From positions 1 to 59,426 of the forward strand of contig NZ_BONQ01000105.1 of NCBI RefSeq assembly GCF_016862795.1: a stretch of 59,426 nt of DNA, in the 5' to 3' direction. The stretch comes from Dactylosporangium siamense. Its GTDB lineage: Bacteria; Actinomycetota; Actinomycetes; Mycobacteriales; Micromonosporaceae. Made by a program: the position numbers and the translations under genes. Below the pieces are notes generated by a model. It did no database searches. It worked only from the letters and a program-made list of their open reading frames with translations, and had not been told where the DNA came from. This document shows positions 7,446 through 14,798 of the stretch, piece after piece (the first letter of the stretch is position 1; the number at the start of each line of letters is the position of its first letter).

Positions 7446-8957
7446 ATGACACCCGACGCCACGTTGGAGGTCCGCGAGGTGCGCAAGCACTTCGCGGGCG
7501 TCCAGGCCCTCGACAACGTCGACCTCATCCTGCGCCCCGGCGAGGTGCACGCCCTCGTCGGCGAGAACGGCGCCGGCAAGTCGACCCTGATCAAGCTCAT
7601 CACCGGGGTGCACCGGCCGGACGGCGGCGCCGTGCACTACCGCGGTGCCCCCGTCGCGTTCAGCGGTCCGCGCGAGGCGCAGGCCGCCGGGATCAGCACC
7701 ATCTACCAGGAGGTCAACCTGGTCCCGCAGCGCAGCGTCGCCGGCAACCTGTTCCTCGGCCGGGAGCCGGTCAACCGGTTCGGCCTCATCGACCGGCGCC
7801 GGATGCACCGCGAGGCGCGCGACATCCTCGCCCGCTACGGCATCACCGTCGACGTGCGCAGCCGCCTCGGCGAGCTCGGCCTCGGCGTGCAGCAGATGGT
7901 CGCGGTCGCCCGGGCCCTCGCCACCGACGCGCACGTCGTCATCATGGACGAGCCGACCTCCTCGCTCGAACCGCGCGAGGTCGACCTCCTCCTCGACGTC
8001 GTGGACCTGCTGCGCCAACGGCAGGTCGCGGTCCTGTACGTCACGCACAAGCTCGACGAGGTCTTCCGCGCCTGCGAGCGGGTCACGGTGCTGCGCGACG
8101 GCCGGCTCGCGCACACCGGCGAGGTCGCCGCCACCGACCGGCTCCGGCTCGTCGCCACGATGCTCGGCCGGGACGTCGACTTCGTCCGGCGGCACGGCGC
8201 CACCACGTTCACCGACGAGCACCGCACCGCCGCCGGCCCGCCGGTGCTGCGCGCCGAGGGTCTCACCCGGGCCCCCCGGCTGCGCGACGTGAGCCTCGAC
8301 GTGCACGCCGGCGAGGTCGTCGGCCTCGCCGGGCTGCTCGGCTCCGGCCGCACCGAGACGGTGAAGGCCGTGTTCGGCGCGGCGCCGGTGGACGCCGGGA
8401 CCGTCACCGTCGGCGGGCTCCGGAAGAAGCGCTGGGACCCCGCCGCCGCCATCCGCGGCGGCCTCGCGATGGTCCCCGAGGACCGCAAGGCCGAGGGGGT
8501 CATCCCGGAGCTGTCGGTCCGCGACAACATCGTCCTCGCCGCGCTGCCCCGGCTCAGCGTCGCCGGGTTCGTCTCCGAGCGCCGCCGGGCCCAGCTCGTC
8601 GACACCTTCGTCGAACGGCTCCGGATCAAGGTCGCCAGCCCCGCGCAGAAGGTCCGCGAGCTGTCCGGCGGCAACCAGCAGAAGGTCCTGCTCGCCAGGA
8701 TGCTGTGCCTGCACCCGAAGGTGCTCATCCTCGACGAGCCCACCCGCGGGATCGACGTCGGCGCCAAGGCCGAGATCCAGGCCCTCATCGACGACCTCGC
8801 CGAACAGGGCCTCGGCGTGGTGCTCATCTCCTCCGACCTGGAGGAGGTCGTCGAGGGCGCCGACCGGGTCCTCGTGCTGCGCGACGGCGCCGTCGCCGGC
8901 GTCCTGCACGGCGACGGGATCACGGAGGAGGCGGTCATGCGCGTGATCGCCTCGTGA
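7446..8957 (+). CDS. sugar ABC transporter ATP-binding protein, two ABC domains (YtfR/RbsA-like)
   Basis: 503 aa, the normal length for RbsA-type tandem ATPases. Domain 1 has Walker A GENGAGKST, a degenerate signature LGLGVQQMVAVARAL and Walker B VVIMDEPTSS. Domain 2 has the altered Walker A GLLGSGRTE typical of the second half in this family, signature LSGGNQQKVLLARM and LILDEPTRGID. It powers sugar import on the cytoplasmic membrane face. It starts 8 bp after the binding-protein gene, and its stop overlaps the GTG of the first permease (GTGA), showing translational coupling. Confidence 0.93.
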   Translation: MTPDATLEVREVRKHFAGVQALDNVDLILRPGEVHALVGENGAGKSTLIKLITGVHRPDGGAVHYRGAPVAFSGPREAQAAGISTIYQEVNLVPQRSVAGNLFLGREPVNRFGLIDRRRMHREARDILARYGITVDVRSRLGELGLGVQQMVAVARALATDAHVVIMDEPTSSLEPREVDLLLDVVDLLRQRQVAVLYVTHKLDEVFRACERVTVLRDGRLAHTGEVAATDRLRLVATMLGRDVDFVRRHGATTFTDEHRTAAGPPVLRAEGLTRAPRLRDVSLDVHAGEVVGLAGLLGSGRTETVKAVFGAAPVDAGTVTVGGLRKKRWDPAAAIRGGLAMVPEDRKAEGVIPELSVRDNIVLAALPRLSVAGFVSERRRAQLVDTFVERLRIKVASPAQKVRELSGGNQQKVLLARMLCLHPKVLILDEPTRGIDVGAKAEIQALIDDLAEQGLGVVLISSDLEEVVEGADRVLVLRDGAVAGVLHGDGITEEAVMRVIAS

Positions 8958-9910
8958 GCCTCGTCCAGGCAGTGCGCCGGCCCGTCGACGTCACGGGCCT
9001 GTTCCAGGTCGGCGGGGTCTACGTCGCGATCGCCGTCGTGCTGGTCTTCAACCTGCTCTTCACCCCCAACTTCGCCACCGCCGCCAACCTGCGGCTGCAG
9101 CTGGTCCAGGTCGCGCCGGTCGCGATCGTCGCGATCGGGATGGCGCTCGTCATCGCCACCGAGGGCATCGACCTGTCCGTCGGCTCGACGATGGCGATCA
9201 GCGCGGCGCTGCTGCCGCTGTACATCGGCTACGGCGCCTGGCCCGCGATCGGGATCGCGCTGCTGGCCGGTGCCGTCGTCGGCGCGGTCAACGGCTCGCT
9301 CGTCGCGTTCGCCGGCATGCAACCGATCATCGCCACGCTCGGCCTCCTCGTCGCCGGTCGCGGCCTGGCCCTCGTCATCGCCGACGGCCGGCTCACCGAA
9401 CTGTTCGACCCGACGCTCGCCGGGCTCGGCAACGCGTCACTGCTCGGCGTCCCGGTCAGCGTCCTGCTGTTCCTGGCCGTCACCGCCGCCGCCGGGCTCA
9501 CCGTGCGCTACGCCGCGGTCGGCCGCCGGATCCTCGCCATCGGCGGCAACCGGCCCGCCGCGACCCTCGCCGGGCTGCCGGTGCGGCGGACCCTCATCAC
9601 CGTCTACGTCCTCAGCGGCCTGCTCGCCGCCGCCGCGGGGGTGCTGTCCACGTCCCGGCAGGGCGCCAGCGACCCGTCGTTCGTCGGGCTGCTCATCGAG
9701 CTCAGCGCGATCACCGCCGTCGTCGTCGGTGGCACCCCGCTGTCCGGCGGGCGGGTCCGGATCCTCGGCACCCTCATGGGAGCACTGCTCATGCAGCTCA
9801 TCACCGCCACCGTCATCCAGCAGAACCTGCCGGACTCCACGGCGCGCATGATCCAGGCCGGCATCATCATCGCCGCCGTGTACGTCCAACGTGGACGGAG
9901 CCGCACATGA
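8954..9910 (+). CDS. sugar ABC transporter permease 1 (YtfT-like)
   Basis: 318 aa from GTG 8954, overlapping the ATPase stop by four bases. It is hydrophobic with eight to ten predicted membrane helices. The BPD_transp_2 hallmark is VIATEGIDLSVGSTMAIS. Also seen are GNRPAATLAGLPVRR (the cytoplasmic EAA-like coupling loop) and the C-terminal ITAVVVGGTPLSGGR. It forms half of the membrane channel with the next gene. The two distinct permeases match the YtfT/YjfF arrangement rather than a single RbsC. Confidence 0.92.
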   Translation: MSLVQAVRRPVDVTGLFQVGGVYVAIAVVLVFNLLFTPNFATAANLRLQLVQVAPVAIVAIGMALVIATEGIDLSVGSTMAISAALLPLYIGYGAWPAIGIALLAGAVVGAVNGSLVAFAGMQPIIATLGLLVAGRGLALVIADGRLTELFDPTLAGLGNASLLGVPVSVLLFLAVTAAAGLTVRYAAVGRRILAIGGNRPAATLAGLPVRRTLITVYVLSGLLAAAAGVLSTSRQGASDPSFVGLLIELSAITAVVVGGTPLSGGRVRILGTLMGALLMQLITATVIQQNLPDSTARMIQAGIIIAAVYVQRGRSRT

Positions 9911-10872
9911 CCACGTTCGGCCTCGCGGTGCCCCGCTGGCGGGTCGACCGGGCCGGCGCCCCGATCGTCCTGGGCCTGGTCGTCCTCGCCGGCGCAGCCG
10001 TCTTCGGCGGCAGCTTCGCCGGTGGGCAGAACCTCGGCAACATCGCCCTGGACGCCTCGTACCTGCTGCTCATCGCGACCGGCATGACCTTCGTGATCCT
10101 CAGCGGCGGCATCGACCTGTCCGTCGGCTCGCTGCTCGCGCTCAGCGGGGTGCTCACCGCGTACGGCGCGCGCTGGGGCACGCTCACCGCGGTCGCCCTG
10201 CCGCTCGCCGTGTGCGCCGTGTTCGGCGTCGTCAACGGCCTGCTCATCGGCCGGGCGAGGATAGCGCCGTTCATCGTCACGCTCGCCGCGCTGCTGTTCG
10301 CCCGGGGGTTCGCCTTCGCCGTCGCCGACGAGGGCAACCGGGTGTACATCATCCCGGCCGGGCTCACCCTGACCCGGCTCGGCCAGGCCCGCTGGCTCGG
10401 CCTCGGCGCGCCCGTCTGGCTCGCCCTCGCGGTGTTCGCGGGCGGGCTCGTGCTGCTCAACCTGACCAGGTTCGGCCAGGCCACCTTCGCCGTGGGGGAC
10501 AACCAGGAGGCGGCCGAGCTGATGGGCCTGCCGGTGGCCAGGGTCCGCGTCCTCGTCTACGTCATCAGCGCCGTGCTCACCGGCGTCGCCGGGGTCCTCG
10601 TCGCCGCGCAGACCCAGTCGGGGCTGCCGACCATCGGCGAGGGCCGGGAACTGGAGGCGATCGCCGCGGTCGTCATCGGCGGCACGCTGCTGTCCGGGGG
10701 AGCGGGCTCGCTCAGCGGCACCCTCGCCGGGGTCCTGCTGCTCAAGGTGATCCAGAACCTCATCAACCAGGTCGGCACCCTCACCGCCTACTACCAGCAG
10801 GTGGTCAGCGGCACGTTCCTGGTCGTCGTGGTCCTGATCCAGCTGCGGCTGGCCCGAAGGCGGCGGGTGTGA
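9907..10872 (+). CDS. sugar ABC transporter permease 2 (YjfF-like)
   Basis: 321 aa; the ATG overlaps the preceding stop (ATGA). It is polytopic, with the family motif VILSGGIDLSVGSLLALSG, the coupling loop VGDNQEAAELMGLPV, and IAAVVIGGTLLSGGAGS near the C-terminus. It is the heterodimer partner of the preceding permease. The coupling loop carries DNQEAAELMG where permease 1 has GNRPAATLAG, consistent with subunits that are not interchangeable. Confidence 0.92.
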   Translation: MTTFGLAVPRWRVDRAGAPIVLGLVVLAGAAVFGGSFAGGQNLGNIALDASYLLLIATGMTFVILSGGIDLSVGSLLALSGVLTAYGARWGTLTAVALPLAVCAVFGVVNGLLIGRARIAPFIVTLAALLFARGFAFAVADEGNRVYIIPAGLTLTRLGQARWLGLGAPVWLALAVFAGGLVLLNLTRFGQATFAVGDNQEAAELMGLPVARVRVLVYVISAVLTGVAGVLVAAQTQSGLPTIGEGRELEAIAAVVIGGTLLSGGAGSLSGTLAGVLLLKVIQNLINQVGTLTAYYQQVVSGTFLVVVVLIQLRLARRRRV

Positions 10873-11897
10873 ACCGCGCCGCCGGGCACGCGCCCGGTGT
10901 CGTCCCGCCCCCGGTCGCCGACGGCCCGCCGTTGCGGGTGGCCGTCGTCGGCACCGGCGACTGGTGGGGCCGCCAGCACGCCGAGCTGTTCGCCGGCCGG
11001 CCCGACACCACGCTCGTCGCCGTCGTCGGCCGCGACCCGGGCCGGACCGCGGCGCGGGCCGCCGCCTACGGCGCGATGCCCTACGTCGACCTCGACGTGA
11101 TGCTGGAGCGGCACCGGCCCGACCTGGTGTCGGTGTGCCTGCCGAACGAGGCGCACTTCGAGCCGACGCTGCGGCTCATCCGGGCCGGCGTGCCGCTGCT
11201 GCTGGAGAAGCCGCTGGTGTTCTCCCTCGCCGAGGCCGACGCGCTCATGGCGGAGTCGGCCGGCCGGTTCGTCGGGATCAACTTCAACCACCGCTACGCC
11301 CGTCCGGTCCGCCTCGCCGCCGCCGCCGTCGCCCGCGGTGACCTCGGCCGGCTCACGTTCGCCACCTGGCGCTTCGGCGGCGAGGCCGGCACCAGCAGCC
11401 ACCCGCACGCCAACCTGATCGAGACCCAGTGTCACGGCCTGGACCTGCTGGAACACCTCTGTGGGCCGGTCGAGTCCGTGATGACCCAGGCGTTCGCGGG
11501 GGACCGGGGATTCTCGACGCTGGTCGTCGCGCTCCAGTTCGCCGGTGGGGCCGTGGGCAGCCTGGTCGGCAGCTACGACTCGTCCTACGCGTACACCGAC
11601 ACCCACCGGGTCGAGCTCAACGGCACCGCCGGGCGGATCCTCATCCACGACACCGTGCGGCGGTACACGTTCCAGCGGGCCGGTGACGAGACCGCCCAGG
11701 TCTGGCAGGCGGGCTACTTCAACGACACCGACCGCGGCTTCCACGCCACCTTCGACCGGCACGTCGACGACCTCCTCGCGGCGCTGCGGCAGGGCCGCGA
11801 ACCACCGGTGCCGATCGCCGCCGGCCGGCGGGCGCTCCTGCTCGCCGGTGCCGTCATCCGCTCCTTCGAGAGCGGGACCCGGGTGACGATCGGTTGA
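10869..11897 (+). CDS. Gfo/Idh/MocA-family NAD(P)-dependent oxidoreductase
   Basis: 342 aa from GTG 10869, overlapping the permease stop. The N-terminal Rossmann fold begins VAVVGTGDWWGRQH (GxG with Trp at the usual third-Gly region). The family's EKP motif is in LLLEKPLVFSLAEAD, and GINFNHRYARPV and a conserved His region (ETQCHGLDLLEHL) lie in the C-terminal domain that binds the sugar. The expected reaction is NAD(P)-dependent oxidation of a sugar hydroxyl. Being locked into the importer operon, it probably makes the first chemical change to the imported sugar; the substrate is inferred only. Confidence 0.88.
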   Translation: MNRAAGHAPGVVPPPVADGPPLRVAVVGTGDWWGRQHAELFAGRPDTTLVAVVGRDPGRTAARAAAYGAMPYVDLDVMLERHRPDLVSVCLPNEAHFEPTLRLIRAGVPLLLEKPLVFSLAEADALMAESAGRFVGINFNHRYARPVRLAAAAVARGDLGRLTFATWRFGGEAGTSSHPHANLIETQCHGLDLLEHLCGPVESVMTQAFAGDRGFSTLVVALQFAGGAVGSLVGSYDSSYAYTDTHRVELNGTAGRILIHDTVRRYTFQRAGDETAQVWQAGYFNDTDRGFHATFDRHVDDLLAALRQGREPPVPIAAGRRALLLAGAVIRSFESGTRVTIG

Positions 11898-11903
11898 CCG
11901 GGG

Positions 11904-12662
11904 ATGCTGTCCCAGCAGCGGCAGGCGATCATCCTCGACCTCGTGCACCGCGACGGCGGGGTGCGGCTGCGCGACCTGATGCGCCGGCTCGGCGTCTCCG
12001 ACATGACGGTGCGCCGCGACCTCGCCGACCTCGCCGGGCAGGGCCTCGTGGAGAAGGTCCACGGCGGCGCGATCCTGCCCGTCGGGGCCACCGCGGCGGG
12101 CCCGCAGGCCGGTGTCGTCGCGGCGATCGCCCAGCACGCCCTGGACCTCGTCGAGCCCGGCGCCGCGATCGCACTGTCCGACGGCCCGCTCACCGCCGCC
12201 CTCGCCGAGGCCCTGGCCGACCAGCCGGCGACGACGATCGTCACCAACTCGCTGCGGGTCGCCGGCATCCTGCACGCCGGCGCGGCCCGGCACACCGTGA
12301 TCCTGCTCGGCGGGGTCCGCGAGGCGTCCGGGGCGCTGGTCGGACCGGTCGCGGAGACCGCCGCCGGGCGGCTCAACGTCGACGCGCTGTTCCTCGACGC
12401 GCACGGCATGACCGTCCGGACCGGCTTCACCGCCGGGAGCCTCGCCGCAGCGGGCGTCGACCGCCGGCTGGTCGCCTCCGCCCGCCGGCTCGTCGTCCTC
12501 GCCGACCACAGCCGGTGGGGGGTCACCGGCATCGCGACCGTCGCCGGCCTCGACGAGGCGGACGTCGTCATCACCGATGACCGGCTCACCGACGACGCCT
12601 ACGTGGCGCTCACCGACCACGCGGGCCGCCTGGTCATCGCCGCCACCGGCCCCGGCGGGTGA
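11904..12662 (+). CDS. DeoR-family transcriptional regulator (second)
   Basis: 252 aa, ordinary DeoR length. The winged HTH (LRDLMRRLGVSDMTVRRDL) is followed by VEKVHGGAI and a sensor domain with AIALSDGPLTAAL, IVTNSLRVAG, VILLGGVREASG and LVVLADHSRWG. The usual GTTT-type phosphate-binding loop (seen as GRTTTAL in the first DeoR protein here) is DGPLTAAL, so its effector may differ. It lies 6 bp behind the oxidoreductase as the last operon gene and probably gives feedback control. The module therefore has two DeoR paralogues, one at each side of the importer. Confidence 0.87.
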   Translation: MLSQQRQAIILDLVHRDGGVRLRDLMRRLGVSDMTVRRDLADLAGQGLVEKVHGGAILPVGATAAGPQAGVVAAIAQHALDLVEPGAAIALSDGPLTAALAEALADQPATTIVTNSLRVAGILHAGAARHTVILLGGVREASGALVGPVAETAAGRLNVDALFLDAHGMTVRTGFTAGSLAAAGVDRRLVASARRLVVLADHSRWGVTGIATVAGLDEADVVITDDRLTDDAYVALTDHAGRLVIAATGPGG

Positions 12663-12720
12663 CGTCCCAGCGCACGGCCACGGAACACGGTCATGTTCGC
12701 GCTGGTCGGCCGCGTTTCGG

Positions 12721-12740
12721 GTGTCCCACGGTGTCCCACG
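12721..12740. repeat. 10-bp direct repeat upstream of the DoxX gene
   Basis: GTGTCCCACG occurs twice back to back (12721-12730, 12731-12740), about 80 bases before the DoxX start. It could be a tandem regulator site or chance; nothing else supports a choice. Confidence 0.5.
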
Positions 12741-12820
12741 CACGGCGCGGACCCCGACCCCTCGATGGTCGGATACCTCCTGTCAGCAACACCCCCGAAC
12801 GACACACAGGAGGCAGCGCC

Positions 12821-13360
12821 ATGAACGTCCAGGCCGTCAGCACCACCCGCAGGTCCTGGTTCACCCTCAACGGTGTCCTCTGGACACTGCAGATCCTGTG
12901 GGGCTTCTTCTTCGCCGGCAGCGGCTTCGGCAAGGTCCTGCTCTACGACGCGACCCTCTACGCCGAAGCGCCCCGGGCCGTGGCCTGGTACGCCGCGGTG
13001 CCGCAGCCCCTCATCGTCTTCATCGGCGTCGTCGAGGTGCTCGGCGGGATCGGCCTCATCCTGCCGGCACTCACCCGGGTCACGCCGAAGCTCACGCCGC
13101 TGGCCGGCGCCGGTCTCGCGCTCACCATGCTCCTCGCCGCCGGCTTCCACGTCGTGCGCGGCGAGTACGCCCTGGTGCCCGCCACCGTGATCCTGGGTGC
13201 GGTCGCCGCGTTCCTCGCCGCCGGCCGGTGGAACCTGCGGCCCGTCGCACCCGAGCCGCTCACCAACCGGCGCACGCTCACGTCGGTGCTGGTGCTCGTG
13301 CTGATGGTGCTGACGACGTTCGTCCCGACCTGGTACACCATGACCCACACCCAGTTCTGA
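12821..13360 (+). CDS. DoxX-family membrane protein
   Basis: 179 aa from ATG 12821 with AGGAGG nine bases upstream. There are four membrane helices: about 22-40 (WTLQILWGFFFAGSGFGKVL, the DoxX first-helix pattern), 62-83, 92-112 and 117-135, followed by a fifth hydrophobic stretch near 150-165. DoxX-like proteins are small inner-membrane proteins with proposed redox-associated roles; none is assigned here. It stands alone, upstream of convergent genes. Confidence 0.85.
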   Translation: MNVQAVSTTRRSWFTLNGVLWTLQILWGFFFAGSGFGKVLLYDATLYAEAPRAVAWYAAVPQPLIVFIGVVEVLGGIGLILPALTRVTPKLTPLAGAGLALTMLLAAGFHVVRGEYALVPATVILGAVAAFLAAGRWNLRPVAPEPLTNRRTLTSVLVLVLMVLTTFVPTWYTMTHTQF

Positions 13361-13380
13361 GCGCCGTCAGCCGAACTCGG

Positions 13381-13439
13381 CGGCGACCGCTCGACGTCCG
13401 GCTGCTGTCCCGGGTCCCGGCGCAGGGCAGCGGTCGCCG
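13381..13439. terminator. long-loop inverted repeat between convergent genes
   Basis: CGGCGACCGCT (13381-13391) pairs perfectly with AGCGGTCGCCG (13429-13439) across a 37-nt loop, between convergent stops at 13360 and 13442. A terminator role is plausible; the large loop lowers confidence. Confidence 0.4.
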
Positions 13440-13441
13440 GC

Positions 13442-14707
13442 TCATACGCCTCGGTCATGACGTGCGAGCCTACGGGCCGCGACCGTCTCCATCGCCCACA
13501 GGACCGCGGCGGCGTCGTCGGGGGCGAGGAAGTGGCTGTCGACGAACAGCGTCAGCTCCAGCACCTCGTCGGAGCCGTCGGCGCTGAGGAAGAACCCCGA
13601 CTGCGGGTCGTCGTGCGCGCTGACCCAGGCGAACTCGCTGTCCGGTCCGGCCGGTCGCGGGACGGGCCGCAGCGAACCGCCGAACCGGCGGTCGTTGAAG
13701 TTGACGTCCAGGTCGACGCCGGGACCGCGGTCGGCGACGACGGCGGCGACGCGGGCCTCGAGGTCGCGCCGGTCGTAGTAGGCGTGCTTGTACGCGGCCA
13801 TCGCCGCACCCCGGGCCCGCCGCACGACGTCGCCGAAGTCGCCGGTCGTGTCCAGCACGCACAGCCCGTTCTGGGACACCGGGCTGACGCTGCCGTCCAG
13901 CTCGGCGCGGAACCGGTTGCTCGCCATCAGCCGCAGCGGCAGCACGGCGACGCCGGTCACCTCGGCGAACGCCGTCGCGAACGCGGCGAGGAGCACGGCG
14001 CCGGTGTCCGTGCCGTGATCCAGCGCCGCGGCCGACAGCGCCGCCGGCAACGCGGTGGAGCGGAACACGCCGTGGTGGTAGCGGGGGCTGCGCGCGTCCC
14101 GCGACGGCGGCATCGCCGGCACCGGGATCTGGCGCAGCCGGGTCTCCCAGTGCCGCAGCGCGGCCGCGTTGTGCCGCTGCGCCGCCGGCAGCGCCTGCTG
14201 CCGGGCCTGTTCGAGCGGCGCGACGCCGCGCACCGGGGCGGTGGTGCGCCCGGCGGTCTCCGCCATCATGACGAGCGCGCCGGCGCCGTCGAAGACCAGG
14301 TGCGACATGACGAGGACGGCGTGGGTGCACCGGTCACCGTCGACGACGGCGGCCATCCGCACCGGCCACTCGGTCGCATAGTCGAAGGGCGTGGCCCGGT
14401 ATCGCCGTGCGACGTCCTCCGGGTCCGCGGTGGTGACTTCGAGGTCGATCGTGCCGTGGTCGTGGACGATCTGCCGCGGCGGGTCACCGGCGAACCGGGT
14501 CCGCATCGACTGGTACCGCCCCATCAGGTACGCGAGCTCACCGGCGACGTCCTCGACGGTGCTGCCCGGCGGCAGCGGCCGGGCTCCGCCCATCGCGAAC
14601 GTGCGGCCCAGCCGGCGCATCTTCAACCAGACGTCGAGCTGCCCCCACGAGAGCTCCCCGGCCCCGGAGCCCTCCCCGGCGAACGACACGGTGCGACGGC
14701 CATTCAT
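13442..14707 (-). CDS. stand-alone condensation-domain protein (NRPS C-domain fold)
   Basis: 421 aa from ATG 14707; a GTG three codons upstream is the alternative. A TAGAGT hexamer seven bases before the ATG would make the message leaderless. The protein has the two-lobed CoA-dependent acyltransferase/condensation organisation: LSWGQLDVWLKM near the N-terminus (like the C1 motif) and VMSHLVFDGAGALVM near residue 150, where the catalytic HxxxDG is kept but the first His of HHxxxDG is Ser. VDLDVNFNDRR and FSADG-like segments lie later. There is no carrier, adenylation or docking domain. It may acylate or condense a small substrate, or be a relic of a biosynthetic cluster. Confidence 0.75.
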   Translation of the reverse strand: MNGRRTVSFAGEGSGAGELSWGQLDVWLKMRRLGRTFAMGGARPLPPGSTVEDVAGELAYLMGRYQSMRTRFAGDPPRQIVHDHGTIDLEVTTADPEDVARRYRATPFDYATEWPVRMAAVVDGDRCTHAVLVMSHLVFDGAGALVMMAETAGRTTAPVRGVAPLEQARQQALPAAQRHNAAALRHWETRLRQIPVPAMPPSRDARSPRYHHGVFRSTALPAALSAAALDHGTDTGAVLLAAFATAFAEVTGVAVLPLRLMASNRFRAELDGSVSPVSQNGLCVLDTTGDFGDVVRRARGAAMAAYKHAYYDRRDLEARVAAVVADRGPGVDLDVNFNDRRFGGSLRPVPRPAGPDSEFAWVSAHDDPQSGFFLSADGSDEVLELTLFVDSHFLAPDDAAAVLWAMETVAARRLARHDRGV

Positions 14708-14798
14708 GGCGGTCACTCTAAGCGGTTCCGGGGCCCGCGAACGGCTGCGGCGGTTGCAGGAAATGTGCAGTCCTTCGCGACCCCGGTTACGGTGCGGT

